Shown here: piece by piece, positions 50,889-63,646 of the stretch
Layout: every line of letters starts with the position of its first letter
How positions within the stretch are numbered: the first letter of the stretch is position 1
From: Azadirachta indica
Taxonomy: Eukaryota > Streptophyta > Magnoliopsida > Sapindales > Meliaceae
Reading direction: 5' to 3'
NCBI GenBank assembly: GCA_022749755.1
Contig: CM040449.1
Span: 9,805,657 to 9,869,656 of the forward strand
DNA: 64,000 bases
The notes under the pieces: model-generated
Seen by the model: the letters and a program-made list of their open reading frames with translations, nothing else
What the model was told of the DNA's origin: nothing
Database searches by the model: none
Translations under genes and position numbers: made by a program

Positions 50889-52085
50889 GCACACCATAAA
50901 GAAACAACGCCTTCTCATTCAAAAGATACAGTGGCATATGCATTTTCTGTGGTAGATGTTGAGATCTCCTCTCATTGTAAAGCAGTTAGTAATTCCAGAA
51001 TATAAAGGTCAAAATTGACCATGGATGAGAAAATGCAATCCTTTAGAAGAATATAACTTGGGAGCTAGCTCAGTTGTTCAAAGGGAAGATGACATTTAAG
51101 GTATTTGCAAACAAAGACAGATTTTCTACTAAGAATAGTGTTTGCTACAAAGTAAAGTTGGAAGAAGTTTACCTCAATAAGGTATTTTCTCCAGTTTTGA
51201 AATAGTCTTCTATTTGAATTTTGTGGCTTTGGTAGCTCAATTTGTTCTGGAACTAGTTTAGTTGGATGTAAGGATGAGTTTCTTACATGGTGATTTAAAG
51301 GAAGACTATATGACTCAGCCGAAAGATTTTGAAGTTTCTGGTCAAGGAAATTGGGTATGTAATTTGAAAAAGTCATTGTACAAATTAAAGTAGTACTCAA
51401 GTATAGATGTGGAATGTGAGTGCATCTCAAAGGTTTTATATTCTGAGTGTAGTCAGTAACTTGATGTATGCTATAGTATGTATAAAGCCCGACATTTCAT
51501 AAGTAGTTAGTGTCATGAGCAGGCATATACAAGCTATGATATGGGTTTTTCGGTAAATCATAAATACCGTGGGCGTTGGTTTAGTATTTGGGCAAGATAA
51601 CACTTTTGGTCAATGCGCAATTAGATATGTTGATTCAAACTACGCTGATGATTTGAACAAACGTCGATCAATTAATGTTATGATCGAGCAACAGCAAGTT
51701 GAAAGTGTACCCTACAGGCTACATTTGCTTTGTCTACAACAGAGGTAGAGTACACGATAATTATAGAGACTGTTAAGAAAGCTATTAGGTTTCGAGGGTT
51801 ACTTAAAGATTTGGGAGATATGCAGAAACACATAAATGTGTATTAGAATAGTTAGAGAGCTATTTATGTGGCAAAAAACCAAGTCTATCAGACAAAGCAC
51901 ATCAACATTCAATTCAATTTTGAGCGAGGGATAATCGAAGAAGATTGGAACTACTACAAATCTCGCTAATATGAAGACCAAGGTAGTAACAGGTATAAAG
52001 TTTAAATATTGTTTAAACTTAATCAATATCTTGCAAATTTGATCACCTTCATATGTATGGCACCAATATTGGTACATTTAAAGGC
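50889..52085 (+). pseudogene. Ty1/copia pol remnant (reverse transcriptase to RNase H end)
   Basis: Broken in all frames but readable. MDEKMQSF and WEL/QLFKGKMTF correspond to the start of copia [22 protein letters not shown] at about 51,260-51,320 is the RT block (usual LDVKTAFLHGDL). [10 protein letters not shown] follows. YAMVCTKPDI, YVDSNYADDLNKRRS and ALSTTEVEYTIIIETVKKAI represent the RNase H region. KTKVVTGIKFKYCLNLINIL is the typical C-terminus before the 3' LTR. An unrelated-looking open frame on the opposite strand (51,065-51,430) is a shadow of this. It is a dead retrotransposon relic lying where an AGT2 gene would be expected. Confidence 0.85.
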
Positions 52086-53119
52086 ATTATCGAATGAGAG
52101 ATATGAAAGATGACAATTCGCCAAGGTAGAAATTGTAGAATATGGCTCATTTTATCTAGAAGATGGATAGTTGTGATCTCTAGAAGTCTAGCACTGAAGT
52201 CGGCAAAAGAAGTCCAAATTGGCTTTGGCTTATTCTTGTAAAAATACTAACAGGATGCAGTTGGCTATGGCGGCGACTATAACTGTGGAAAAGAAAATGC
52301 ATATAATTGCGTACCTCAAATCCGTTGGATTTTGTTGACAATTTTATCTCTCAATTGCCTATGAATAGAGAGCTAATTCAGTTGTTTAGGCATCCTTACC
52401 GCAAAGGATCACCTCTGAATGAAGAGAGATTGAGAGGAGGGAATGGTGCAAAGGAAGAATTGCAGAATTCGTCTTCTGCAAATTTGGCTTCTCCTAGCGT
52501 TTTTCAGTTAGGTTCTTCTATTTATAAGATTTTTAGTTTGTCTTAATATTTTATATATCTTACAAATTAGTTCGATCAAACTTTTAGGCATCTGTATGTT
52601 GTACTAAAATTTTGTAATTTCTCTCAGTTTAATCTAACTGAAGTGATTCAAGTGTCCAAAAACGTAGGTAATACTTTTACCAAACCTCGTTAAATTCTAA
52701 TATTCTTCATTTTGTATTTTTGTATATACATCATTTTGTCATTATTTGCATTTTGTAACTATTATATTTTATAAGATATTGTATTTTGAGCTTTTAATTT
52801 GCCAACAGAGAATTTGTGAGATAGAGTTGATTTTTAAAAAAATAAAAATCACTTTCAGGCTTAGGAATCATAATCAGATTCTGGCACTTTCCCTCTCTCT
52901 TTTTCTTTTAATTGCATTGGCTCAACACTATTCTATCTTATGTTGTTAGGTGTCGAGCGTGTCAAGAAATTGTTGGATTCTATATTGAATAATTCTGGAA
53001 TTAAAATGCTTCCCATTATATTCTATAATTTTGTTTTGTTTCTACTTATTTTTTATTTTTTAGAATTAATATACATAATTACAATTTATAATCTTTTTTG
53101 TTTATTTGTAATTTTATAG
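52086..53119. other. Unassigned region, possible copia 3' tail
   Basis: Follows the copia end without a clear LTR. An open frame at 52,307-52,546 (79 codons, starting MRTSNPLDFVDNFISQLP) has no recognised family. I see nothing else. Confidence 0.4.
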
Positions 53120-53770
53120 TAGAAAATGTCCAAAAATAATATTTCATCTCATGAAACAAGTGGCAAAAGTAAAACAATTCTGGATGACTACACTATTGAC
53201 ATATTTATCAAGATATGAGTTATTGAGATCTTAGTTTGAAATAGACCAAACGTTAATTTTAGTAAGACTGGATGGAGAAATTAATGTGACAAAAAAGTTT
53301 TGTGAACAAACTACAAGAAAGTGCGAATGGAGGCAACTAAAGCACAAACAGACCTTTCTCGAAAAGGATTGGCAACTTTGGATTGCTTTGGTAGGAAAAG
53401 AAACTGGTTTGAGATGTGATTTTACGAAACAAACTATCAGTGCCAGTAATGAGTGGTAGAAGACGAAATTAAAGTTGCATTTCTTGTTTTATATTATTCG
53501 TCATTTCTTATATATAGTTATAAAATATATTCATTATTTTTATTGTAATCATTATTAGAGATTCTTGAAGCTACAAAATGTCGATCAAAAGAATTTTGTA
53601 GAAGTGGGTCATGGCAACAATGGTGAAGGATATGAGGAACTTAATTCAGCTTCAGGGTTTTGTTATGATGTTGATAATTCATCATTTAATACTAATGCTT
53701 CTATGCAGGGAAAAAAAAAAAAAAAGACTAAAATAGTTGGATACCATCTTAAAGGCAATATCAAATAAAG
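53120..53770 (+). pseudogene. Myb/SANT-like (Myb_DNA-bind_3) gene remnant
   Basis: From 53,127 the frame reads MSKNNISSHETSGKSK, then DYTIDIFIKI with a stop. After frameshifts come RPNVNFSKTGWRN, LEKDWQLWIALVGKETGL, and TISASNEW followed by TAG where the family has a second Trp. This is the pattern of plant L10-interacting/At2g29880-like Myb/SANT proteins (LxKDWxLWxxLxGKETGLGW, TIDASDEWW), a fold related to PIF/Harbinger ORF1 proteins. A second exon at about 53,565-53,770 continues with FVEVGHGNNGEGYEELNSAS. The several in-frame stops show it is not functional. Confidence 0.75.
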
Positions 53771-54884
53771 GTGGTAACGGCAGAGATGAGCCCTATTTTA
53801 GTGTAAAGGGTGTGGTGATGGGCCCTATTAGCCCGCAAGCCTGTGCCATTCAGGGTCAAGCCGGCCCAGGTGACCCCAATGGGTTTGACTACATGGCATT
53901 TGACTTTCACTTTAAAAAAGTTTGCATTTGTTACAATTCAAACTCGTGACCCAAGAGGATACAAATAACAGCCATACTACTACTGGACCAACTCTTAAGT
54001 ACTTATCAAAATTTATAAATACAATATATTTAACAACGAATGAATTAATAAATTTATTAAATATATTATTTTTGAATTATTATTATTGATACAAAATAAT
54101 TATATAATCTAACCATAATTTTAGTTTTAACAATTATTTAAATATAATCTTATTACAATTATTTTTTTATAATTATTTAAAGGAACAATAATTATATTTT
54201 AATATCATAATTTGTTAATTCTAATAAATATTTGTTTTTCATAAGTTAATTGCAAAAAGAAAGATAATTGATAACAATGATCAATTTGATCAAGACAATT
54301 AAATAATTTATATAAAAGATTATCTATAATAAAAATTTTGTTGGAACAAAATATTAAATTTAATTAATACATTTACTATAATTTCTCTATCAACTTATAT
54401 AAAAAGAAAAATCAATAAGTGTAATAGTAAATTATGATTTAATTTTTAATAGAATTGATAAAATTAGAGACAATATATTAAATGAATATTAGAATTTTTA
54501 TTTTTGACAATTTTGCAGAAAAATATTTTATTTAGTAGATAAGAAAATAAAATTTGAAAAGAAAAAGAAAGTCTCTAAGAAATTCTCTGTTTTTGTATTA
54601 TTAGTCAAATAATATTTTTATTTATTGTTTGAAATCTTGGGTTTGATTCTTTCCATTGCACAACTTGTCAAAAAATTTTGTAAAGTCAATTTATAATCAT
54701 AACAACCTATAGGTTGGCTCGGCCCAAACAAGGGCCCAACATGGCTCATATGCATGAGTTTTACTAGGCTGAAAATTTGTAAAGCAGACTTGCGATTGCC
54801 CAGCATATCAACTCGCTTGGGTTTCAATTTTGTGGGCTGTGCCGGCTCAGTCTGACCCGTTTGCTACCTTTAGTCTAATACATG
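53771..54884. other. AT-rich region, no gene seen
   Basis: Starts with a GC-richer block rich in ggcccatta/gcccgcaagcc strings (53,800-53,890) and has a reverse-sense counterpart at 54,715-54,850 (ggcccaaca...gggctgt). The blocks could be ends of an unrecognised repeat. The stretch between is AT-rich with no coding similarity. Confidence 0.4.
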
Positions 54885-55080
54885 AATAGTGATAGATGGA
54901 CAATTAGATACCTTACTTGCTTAAAATGTTAAAAGAATTAATACCTTACTTAAAATATTAACACAATCCCTTTCTTAAAATGTCCCTTTCTTAAAACCAA
55001 TGCCTTGCTTAAAATATTTTAAAAAATTAGGTATTAACCATGTGTTTCAGAGAAAGAAACCTTTTATTTGGTATCATAAC
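54885..55080 (-). other. Orphan AGT2 5' flank
   Basis: The accttgcttaaaatgttaaa repeat series matches the AGT2 upstream sequence at 10,045-10,266 and 63,925-64,000, but no AGT2 exon follows on its left. It marks the place of a deleted AGT2 gene. Confidence 0.65.
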
Positions 55081-56098
55081 TAGGGCATTTAGAGTCCAAT
55101 CTAATTTCCTTAATCCATCCAATCTAAACTATTTCTTTTAGTGGATTTGAATAATCAATGAATTGGAGTGAAAATTTAAAATATGCTAATGATGGATTGA
55201 ATTATGGATTCATATTATAAATTCGTCAAAATTTGATCTAATTCACAAAAGTAATATAATAATATTTTTAATAAAATTAGTTTATATACAGTAAAATTAT
55301 ATCTATAATATATAAAAACATAAAAATTAGCCATGTGTCTCTGTTGTTGGCTTCAAGTCTCTATGGTTTTCCATTTTATTTGGTTTATTGTGCTAGTTTT
55401 ACTCTTTCATATTCATGTTCCCCGTTATTTGTTAGGTAGGACTCTTGAGGCTTCCTTTCTCTTCGTTTTTCTTACAACTCGTTTATGTTTTAATAGAATT
55501 GCTCTAAAGCTTTTACTTAAAGTTTAATTATTAAAAAAAAAAACATAAAGTATATATAGACACTTAATTGGACTTTTACCCTGAACCTTCAATTTTCTCA
55601 TCCTCTAACTTCATTTTGGTTTATTTTTTAGATGATTAATATTTTTTATTTACGATATACTTATTTTTGTTAAAATAAAATTCAGTAACAATATTGTGTG
55701 AAGACTTATAAGTTTTAATTATATATTTCTGTAGACTTATCTTGAATATTTTTGTTATTGTTTTATTTTTTATGTAATTTTAAATAATACAATTTTTTTA
55801 TAAAAAAAAACTCAATTATAGTTATTTATATATTCATTTTTTGTTATTTATTTTAAATAGATATATTTGTTTAGAAGTTTAAATGAATCATATTTTTTTT
55901 ATTAATTTATATATGTAATATTATGATTATATATTTTTATTTTCTTTGGATCGGATCGGATTTGTTTTAATGGATTGGATCGGATTAGATTTTATCATAG
56001 ATGGATCAAGTTGGATTGTAAAAATTTCAATTTGCCAAATAAAGAATTGGGTATAGATTTAGTCACATTCATCTAATCTAATCCGCTAAATAGCCCTA
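55081..56098. mobile_element. hAT-like non-autonomous element with terminal inverted repeats
   Basis: Begins tagggcatttag (55,081-55,092) and ends ctaaatagcccta (56,086-56,098), an inverted match with one inserted base. Subterminal regions are rich in atccaatc/ggattggat strings in opposite senses. About 1,018 bp. Internal sequence is homologous to repeat Q (10,273-11,165). An 8-bp target duplication is not evident, so the hAT label is tentative. No transposase. Confidence 0.5.
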
Positions 56099-57173
56099 CC
56101 AATAATTTATACTAGAGTTAACGAAAGGAGTTACAAGTCTTTAAGGTTTAGTTTTAGTTTATTGGAATGATTAATATTAATAGTTTTAAAATTGTCCGTT
56201 AAGATCCCAATTTATTAGAAAATGACAATTATACTTCTATTTAATGCTAGTTAGCTGTCAAAATTATTTTTAAACTCATAACTAAAATTAAATATAATAA
56301 TAAGGATAAGTATTATCTTGAAAGTGATTGATAATTAAATATTTATTAATATATTATAAAATAAATAAATTTATTTATTTTACTATATATTAACAATTAA
56401 ACATTAATTACATATTAGAAATTAAATTAAATAAAGTATAAATAAATATTAATTTATTAATAAAATATAAATTTATAAATAAAATATATTATTTTTTGAA
56501 ATAAATAAATAGCTAATAGTAATAAATATTATATTATTAATGTGCTATAAAGTAATATTATTATTTGTTTTATTAATATATTTTAAATAAATATATTGTG
56601 TTTTGTTAAATTTTAAAAGTTTAATAGCTATTTTTGTGAAATAACTCTTATTTTATAGGGAGTATAATAATCACCTTTTATTAAATTGAGATCTTAATAA
56701 ATATTTTAAAATTATTAAAATTAATCAGTTAAATAAATCAAATCTTAAGACTTGTAAGTCCTTTATATTCTATTTTAAATCAACGAGTAGAAATATAATT
56801 ATTCGTATCAATGTGCTTAATTTTCAATTATGTCCCTCATTTAGTGCTACATAAAAGATATCCTCGAAATACTCATAAATAAATATCATACTGTACTATG
56901 TTATTTTACCTAATTTAAGTACCCATCTAATCAGATTGGACAAATTTAAGGCTATATGCAAGTGCATAGGTGCATGGGTTAAAGATAGCAGTGAAATCTC
57001 TGATTCCATGACAAGAGTCTCATCAAAGTACAAGCTATCATAATCAAACAACAATTTGAAAATTTTACAGATATAGAAGTGTTTGTATAGATGATAATTA
57101 AAGAAAGTGGTGAAATTTCATTCTAATTCTGAGAGGATTAAAAAACAATTAAAAGATTGAATAATTAATCCTT
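56099..57173. other. AT-rich intergenic region, no gene seen
   Basis: Long stretches of A/T with aataaatatt-type repeats (56,330-56,600). Nothing coding recognised. Confidence 0.65.
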
Positions 57174-58795
57174 CTACATACGAGAATGAAACATCGACTT
57201 GGGAATATCTCTAAGCAAAAACTTTTGAATTTTCCAGGTTAAAGTCTTGGGAAGCTCCTCCATGAAAACCACCCTCTTCGGCACCATGTAGTGCGGTAAG
57301 CGGTCTCTGTAAAACTCAGACAACTTTGCTTCTATGTGAGTTTCTCAGACATCTGTTGCTTTAAAACGACAAAGGGGCACAGCGTTTCCTGCCAAAACAG
57401 GTCTGGTCGAGCCATCAAAGCTGCTTCATAATTAATGGATGTCAATACAGTGTTGATTAAATCTCTGAACTGCTTATATTCTCTCAGCCGCTTATGATCA
57501 CGTCCTTTCATAACCATCAGGATGTATTGCGACGATATCCCCGCTGTAGAGCCATCTATCTTTCATGCATTTTGATGTGTTTCCTTCATTTTTGGGATAA
57601 CCTAACATCAGAGATTCTCCTCGCATTACGTTCCGCGTGTTAATCCATCTCTTTTCACGCTCAATCCTGATCCTATCTTCGAATCAACGTCGTCTACTTC
57701 AGTTAATCCTATGGTTCTAAGTCTTGTTCTCTCAGTCGCTGGTAACTCGTTCCAATGTGGTTTCCATGCATGCACAGGATATGATAACACCGGTTGTTTC
57801 AGTTAATGCTTAACCATGACCCACGATGAAACTTAGTGACTCAGCACTGAGTAGCACCGGTGCTGGCGGTGGAGAACCAGCGGTTAAAATATGAACTGGA
57901 TGATCAAGCGGTTCAGCGTCTAGAGAATTTGATACCATATTAAGCAGTATATGTGCACCACATATGTGCATGACCCCATCGTTTTTAATCGATGAACAAA
58001 TAGAGGGTGCGTCAATTTTACGAAGGCAAACATTTGTTGCACCAACAGCTGCTAAACCCCAGGTGAAGCTCCATCCATTATTGTGAAACATAGGTAGAGT
58101 CCATAAATAAACCGGCTGATTCGGAACTGCCCAATCAACAAGTGAATTGAGAACCATAACGAAGAGTGCTTTGTGGCATTGCACTACTTCTTTAGGAGAT
58201 GACGTTGTACCTGATGTGTAGTTCAAAACCACGGGATCCCATTCACTTTTGGGTCGGACCCAGTTGAATTCGGGATCACCGTTTCTCACCATGTTTTCGC
58301 AAGTGTCAATAGAATCAAGGGTTCTCAGCACTGTTTCATCATAGCAATCAGGGATGAGAACGAGACGTGAGGGTCTGATAGGAGGAGGAAACAAAGAGAG
58401 AGCTTCATGGATAAGAGAAGTTAAGAGATGATCAACAAATACAAGCTTTGATTCGCTGTGTTGAAGGATTACGGATATTCTGCGGGCGTCAAGGCGTGTG
58501 TTGATAGTATGTTGATAGTATTCAGAATTGCACCGGACATTGGCACAGCAAAATGGAGCTCGTACATGGCCGGAATGTTGGGATCCAAAACAGAAACGAC
58601 ATCGGCTGTTGTAATGCCAATGGAGGACGGTGATAATGCCACCTGGAGGAATTGACGGTGAGTCTGCGACCACAATTAGTTGGTGGCGTTATATACGACA
58701 GAAGGAGAATCTCTGTAAACAGTTGCTGCTCTTTCAAGAAACCCTAGTGGAGTAAGAGGACAAGAGTTCACTGGTTTTGGCTTCATTTGATCCAT
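57174..58795 (-). pseudogene. Acyl-activating enzyme, copy 5, inverted and older
   Basis: Full-length minus-strand relative of copies 1-4, starting MDQMKPKPVNSCPLTPLGF and ending SMFHSRM. It has a TAA at codon 40 (58,678-58,676, in NATN*LWSQT). An 11-bp duplication near 58,498-58,520 shifts frame. A TAA at 57,812-57,810 replaces the Tyr/Asp codon of HG(Y)GLTET. More shifts lie in 57,520-57,810. A10 reads [11 protein letters not shown] with Trp for Gly. It keeps the family proline in TSGTTSSPK and the uninterrupted EALSLFPPP segment. It therefore serves as the internal reference showing that copies 1-4 lost one base there. Same strand as AGT2 copy 3, unlike the convergent pairs in the tandem units. 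Confidence 0.92.
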
Positions 58796-59359
58796 TGATC
58801 AAATTTAGGTTTGCATAGAGATCGTAGTTATAGTTGCAAAGGGGAAGAGGGTTCACTGGTTTTATGTGGTAGCATTTTGAGCCATCTTTGTTGACTAGAT
58901 TCATAAAGTCAACAGCCTGCGATAAAAAACTGTATTAATCAGATCTTCAGAGTGATTATTATTTTAAATTTGATGAACATTTTTGCATTGAGCCGAGCAT
59001 GCAAATCCAGTAATTACCATTAATCAAGGTTTGGATAGAACAAAGAGAGGATTATGTATGATTCCTTTATTTACTTTTTTAATAATTTTTTAATAATATA
59101 ACATACAAATTGATGAGATAATAAACATATAATGTACATTATTTATTTTTATTAATTGTATTAATTTTATAATTTTTTTTTTTTTACTGCCACTAAAGAT
59201 TAACAAACATGTATTGCATTTGTTTTACTAACGAAACTGTAATATATTTGTGATTTAAAATTTTCATGTTTTAAATCATTAATATTTTTTATAAATAAAA
59301 TTTAATTGATTATAACAAAAAATCACTAAATTTAAGTTTTATAAAATTATTATGTGTAT
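58796..59359. other. Upstream flank of AAE copy 5, AT-rich
   Basis: A short second agagggttcactggtttt string at about 58,847 repeats the AAE 5' coding sequence in the same sense, suggesting a small local duplication. Otherwise nothing is recognised. Confidence 0.4.
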
Positions 59360-59368
59360 TATTAATTA

Positions 59369-60192
59369 GGAAAATTTTTTGAAATAGCCACATTTTAGGG
59401 TGAATTTATCACAATAGCCTGTTTAATAAATTTTATACAAAAATAGGCTGAGATATAAGATTCAGAAAAAAATAACCTTTAACTAACCTTTATACACAAA
59501 ATATAAAACTCTTGACTCGAAAAAGTCATGAAAATCGAGTGCTCGAAAATCAAGGCATGCTCGGCAAACACAACCAAATTTTTAAAAAATTTGACAAAAT
59601 TATAATTTCCAAGCGCTCGACAAAGAAAGTTTTGTCAAGCGTGTCTAACAAGATGAAAATTTACTACTTTCAAATTAGCTTTTGATGCTTCAAAATCCCA
59701 AGTTTACAAGTCTAGCATTTTGTCCCCAAATGCAAATCTCAAGTTTCGAAATCTTGTATTTTGGCCCATAAACAAAATCCAAGTTTAAAACCTTTGCATT
59801 TCGCCCTCGTAGCGTTTTCCTACCCCTGGAATTGGAAATCTAAAGTTTAAAAGTCTTATACTTAAATTAAATATCAAGCTCAAAGTTTGGGAGTAGTATA
59901 TTTTTATCCTTATTGGATGCACTTGAGAAAACCTTCCTTATTGAGTATTCCAAAATCATGACATTGTTAAGTATTTCAAAAACTTAGTTTTATTTGTCGA
60001 GTGCACCTTCATTTTCAAACGGTCAATTTTCACGACTTTGTCGAGTACAGAGTTTTATGTTATGTGTACAAAGGCTAGTTGAAGAGTATTTTTGTCCAAA
60101 TATTAAGTTTTAGGCTAATTTAATGTAAAAATATTAAAGGAGTTATTATGGTAAATTCATCCTAAAATGTGACTATTTTAAAAAAAAATTTC
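59369..60192. mobile_element. MULE-like element, long inverted repeats, 9-bp target duplication
   Basis: Left end ggaaaattttttgaaatagc and right end, reversed, gaaatttttttttaaaatag. Both continue as cacatttta and gaattta blocks for roughly 180-200 bp. Direct tattaatta copies flank it at 59,360-59,368 and 60,193-60,201. Long inverted repeats with a 9-bp duplication suit Mutator-like elements. 824 bp with no transposase; internal sequence is rich in tcgag/ctcga strings. A longer direct repeat (cactaaattt...gtgtatta) also lies on both sides, so the target-site reading is not unique. Confidence 0.6.
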
Positions 60193-60201
60193 TATTAATT
60201 A

Positions 60202-61511
60202 TTTAATACCACTAAATTTGAATTCTATAAAATTATTATGTGTATTATTAATTACTTAATTTTAAAGTATATTAAATATTTTAATTAGTCACTTGTGATT
60301 TGATAACCACTTCATATATAACTTTATTCAATTGACTTAATTTAAAATATAAATGTATTATTCTAATTTTAGAGATGCATTTAAATTTGTACTTTGTCAA
60401 TATTTTATTGTTTTATCTTAATTAATCAAAAGGAGAATGACCATATTCCTGCCATTTGATTTAATATCCCACCATCGCCTCTGTAAAATTTCAAAAATAT
60501 TCCATCACTCTTTTTACCTTTAAATTTTTCTGATTCTACTCTTACACGTATGAAGTTGAACCAGTGTAAACTATTAGTTCAAATCGATTTTATTGTGAAT
60601 AAAAAATAATTCAAAAAATTTTTATTACCTTGCAAATCAAACAAAAGATTAAGAGAAGAGAGAGACAGATCCCTAACCATTGGAATTTTTTCAACTTTTA
60701 TTTTATATATTTGCAATAATAAAAAAATTTATAATTTAAAATAATTTTATGATTAGCTAATAATTCAAAATAGTTTAAATTAAATGACGATAATAATGTT
60801 TTATTATTATTGTTGTCACTGCTGGTGATAATAATTTAAAAATAGTTCTACGATTATATAATTTTTACTAATATATTTATTTGTTTTAAAGATCTGGTTA
60901 GAGTTTTGTTTCTCTCTTTTGTGAATCTTGTTTTCAATTTGCAAGAAAGTAATTTTTGGAATTATTTTTCATTGACTATAAAACTGGTTCGAACTTGGGG
61001 TTGGATTAAGCTCAACTTTATATTTTGTAAGGGTTAAAACTTAAAAAATTTATAGATGAGGGGTGATAGAGTATATCAAAAACTTTGGTGGGTGATAGGA
61101 TATATCTAAAAGTTTAGGGGTGAAAGACCATAAAACCTAATTTTTGTAATTAAAGACGTCAATAAAACTTTTCTCTTTAATAACTTCTTTTCACGGCTTT
61201 CGCCATGTCACTACCCTATTACTCATCATATTTTTAAAATAAATATTAAGATATTTAATAATATTATTTAAATTATAATTTTTAATATCTTAAAAATATG
61301 TTACAGGCACCATACTTGACTTTAGTAGAAAATAAATCAGACATTATTATTTAGAACAAATATTATTATATATTTTCTCAGTACAAAAAGCTGCATGTTT
61401 AGTGTTTTCCTGAAATAGTAGAATTCACCATCTATATATCTCTAGATTCTCGCACACAATTTATATATTTTTATTTTCTCACAAGCAAATTAACACTCAA
61501 TTTATTATATA
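60202..61511. other. AGT2 copy 3 downstream region, shared with other cassettes
   Basis: About 60,420-61,500 matches pieces of 6580-7500 and 50,330-50,600. AT-rich; no gene. Confidence 0.65.
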
Positions 61512-63596
61512 TCAGAGTATACTACAAGATCTAAGCACGATTGTTTCCCATATTACGAGGTCCAAAACATCTGCAAGGAAATCTGCAAACCAAAAGAAAA
61601 AGAAAAATCAATACACAATTAATTAATAATATATTAATTAGAACATCGACATGTATACTGTAAAATTATAATAAAGACATACCAGCATCTGCCTTAGTAA
61701 TGCAGAGAGGAGGCAGAATTCTTAAAACATTTAAATACAATCCAGCTTTCCCCACCAATACTCCCAAGTCTACAGTAACAGTTAACCAGGTTTAATTAAT
61801 TTGTTAGTCGATAAAACTATTCAATGTATTTAATATAAAAATTAATTAAAATGGCAAAAAGAAATCACAGTACATTTCATCCGCTCAAATATAACATTTG
61901 TTAAATCCGTTGCCGCAGTTTTGTCTTCGAGATTAGTGACAATTTCAACTCCAAGCATGAGCCCTCTTCCCCTCACATCTCCGATGACTGTAGACACGGT
62001 CGATCAGTATAACAAACCAATATATTAAGGTGGAGAAATTGCGCGCGAATAACACACACATATATAATGCTTGTTTGAGGGCTAGCCGAGTGAAACTAAA
62101 CTTACTATCAGGATATTTGTCCTTGAGTGCATTAAGCCTTTGTTTTAGATGAGATCCGACAACATTTGCGTTATCTTGAAGGCCATTTTTCTCAATCACA
62201 TTCAAAACAGCTAGCCCCGCAGTGGTAGATATTGCATTCGAAGCGAAGGTGCTGTAGTAAGCATGGGCTTTCAAAACTTGTGCAATCTCAGGAGTAGTTA
62301 CCACAGCACTTATGGGAGTCCCATTCCCGATTCCCTGTTCATAGGGGAAATAAGACAGATGACAGGCTGAAGTTTCCAGGGCGATCGATCCCAGAACAAA
62401 ATAAGAAGAGAAAACCGACCTTGGCCATCGTCACAATATCAGGAATGACGCCTTGGTTCTGGAATCCCCAAAAATTGCTCCCTGTGCGACCAAATCCACT
62501 AATTGCCTCATCAGCAATACATAGGCCTCCTGCTTTCCTAACAATTTCATAAACGGCGGGCAAGTAGCCGGGGGCCAACTCTACAAGGCCACCAGCTCCC
62601 TGTTATTTTGCGGTAAAAAAGGACTTTCAGGTAATTAAGAACATGTAAAGTTAAGGACCAAAATGAAATTACTCCATTAAATTACCTGTATGGCTTCAGA
62701 TATAAAACCAGCAACCTTTCCAGAAGTTGCGTAGTCGATGATGTTTTGAACATCCTGTGCATACTTTCTCCCATCAGAACCAAAATCACCTCTGTATGGG
62801 TTTGGGTCCAAGGCATGATGAACACCAGTCTGTTTAACACATGCACCAGAACAGAAATAAGAATTTTAGATAACGATGCTAATTTTTTCTTAAATCTAAT
62901 TATAAATCGAATTGTAATATATATACATATATAAAATCATTTCTCCAATATATATATATATATATATGATACCTGAAGAATATTAAATTTGGCAGTACGG
63001 AAACCGTTGGCACTCATGGTGGTAGGTGCATTACCATGGTAGGCGTTCCTCAAAGATATTATGTCATTGCATCCTGTGTACAATCTTGCCATCAACATTG
63101 CCAACTCATTCGCTTCCGTTCCCGAATTTAAGAAAAAAAACACCTACGTAATTAGCGACGAAAACAAATTAATAACATCGATGATGATCGATCCATATAT
63201 ATAGATCTTACTAATTAACTTATAATTATATATTTTTATCAGCAGGGAAGATCGAGAGACCTTGAGATCGCCGGGCATTTTGACGGCTAAGGCTTGAAGG
63301 TAATCCGTAAGGGTATGGTTGAGGTAAAGGACAGTTGTGTGTTGTATGCTCTTCATTTGCTTGGTTATCGCTTCCACCACATCAGGATGACAGTGGCCGC
63401 AAGACAGCACAGAAACCCCTCCAAGTGCATCCAGATATCTTTTACCGTTCTCATCGAACACATACTGCATCTTTCCATCCACCAAGTTCAGCTGCAACCC
63501 ACAGATCAAGATGGTTAATTAAAATCTGACCGCACGTCCAATTTTATCAGAGCGTGATCATGCAAATTAACGTGAAGTTAAATAACACACACACAG

Positions 63597-63646
<50 letters not shown>

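Noticed and set aside
51065..51430. 121-codon minus-strand frame
   Set aside because: Opposite strand of a recognisable copia reverse transcriptase relic.
55333..55527. 64-codon frame in the hAT-like element
   Set aside because: No transposase motifs; equivalent Q copies lack the frame.
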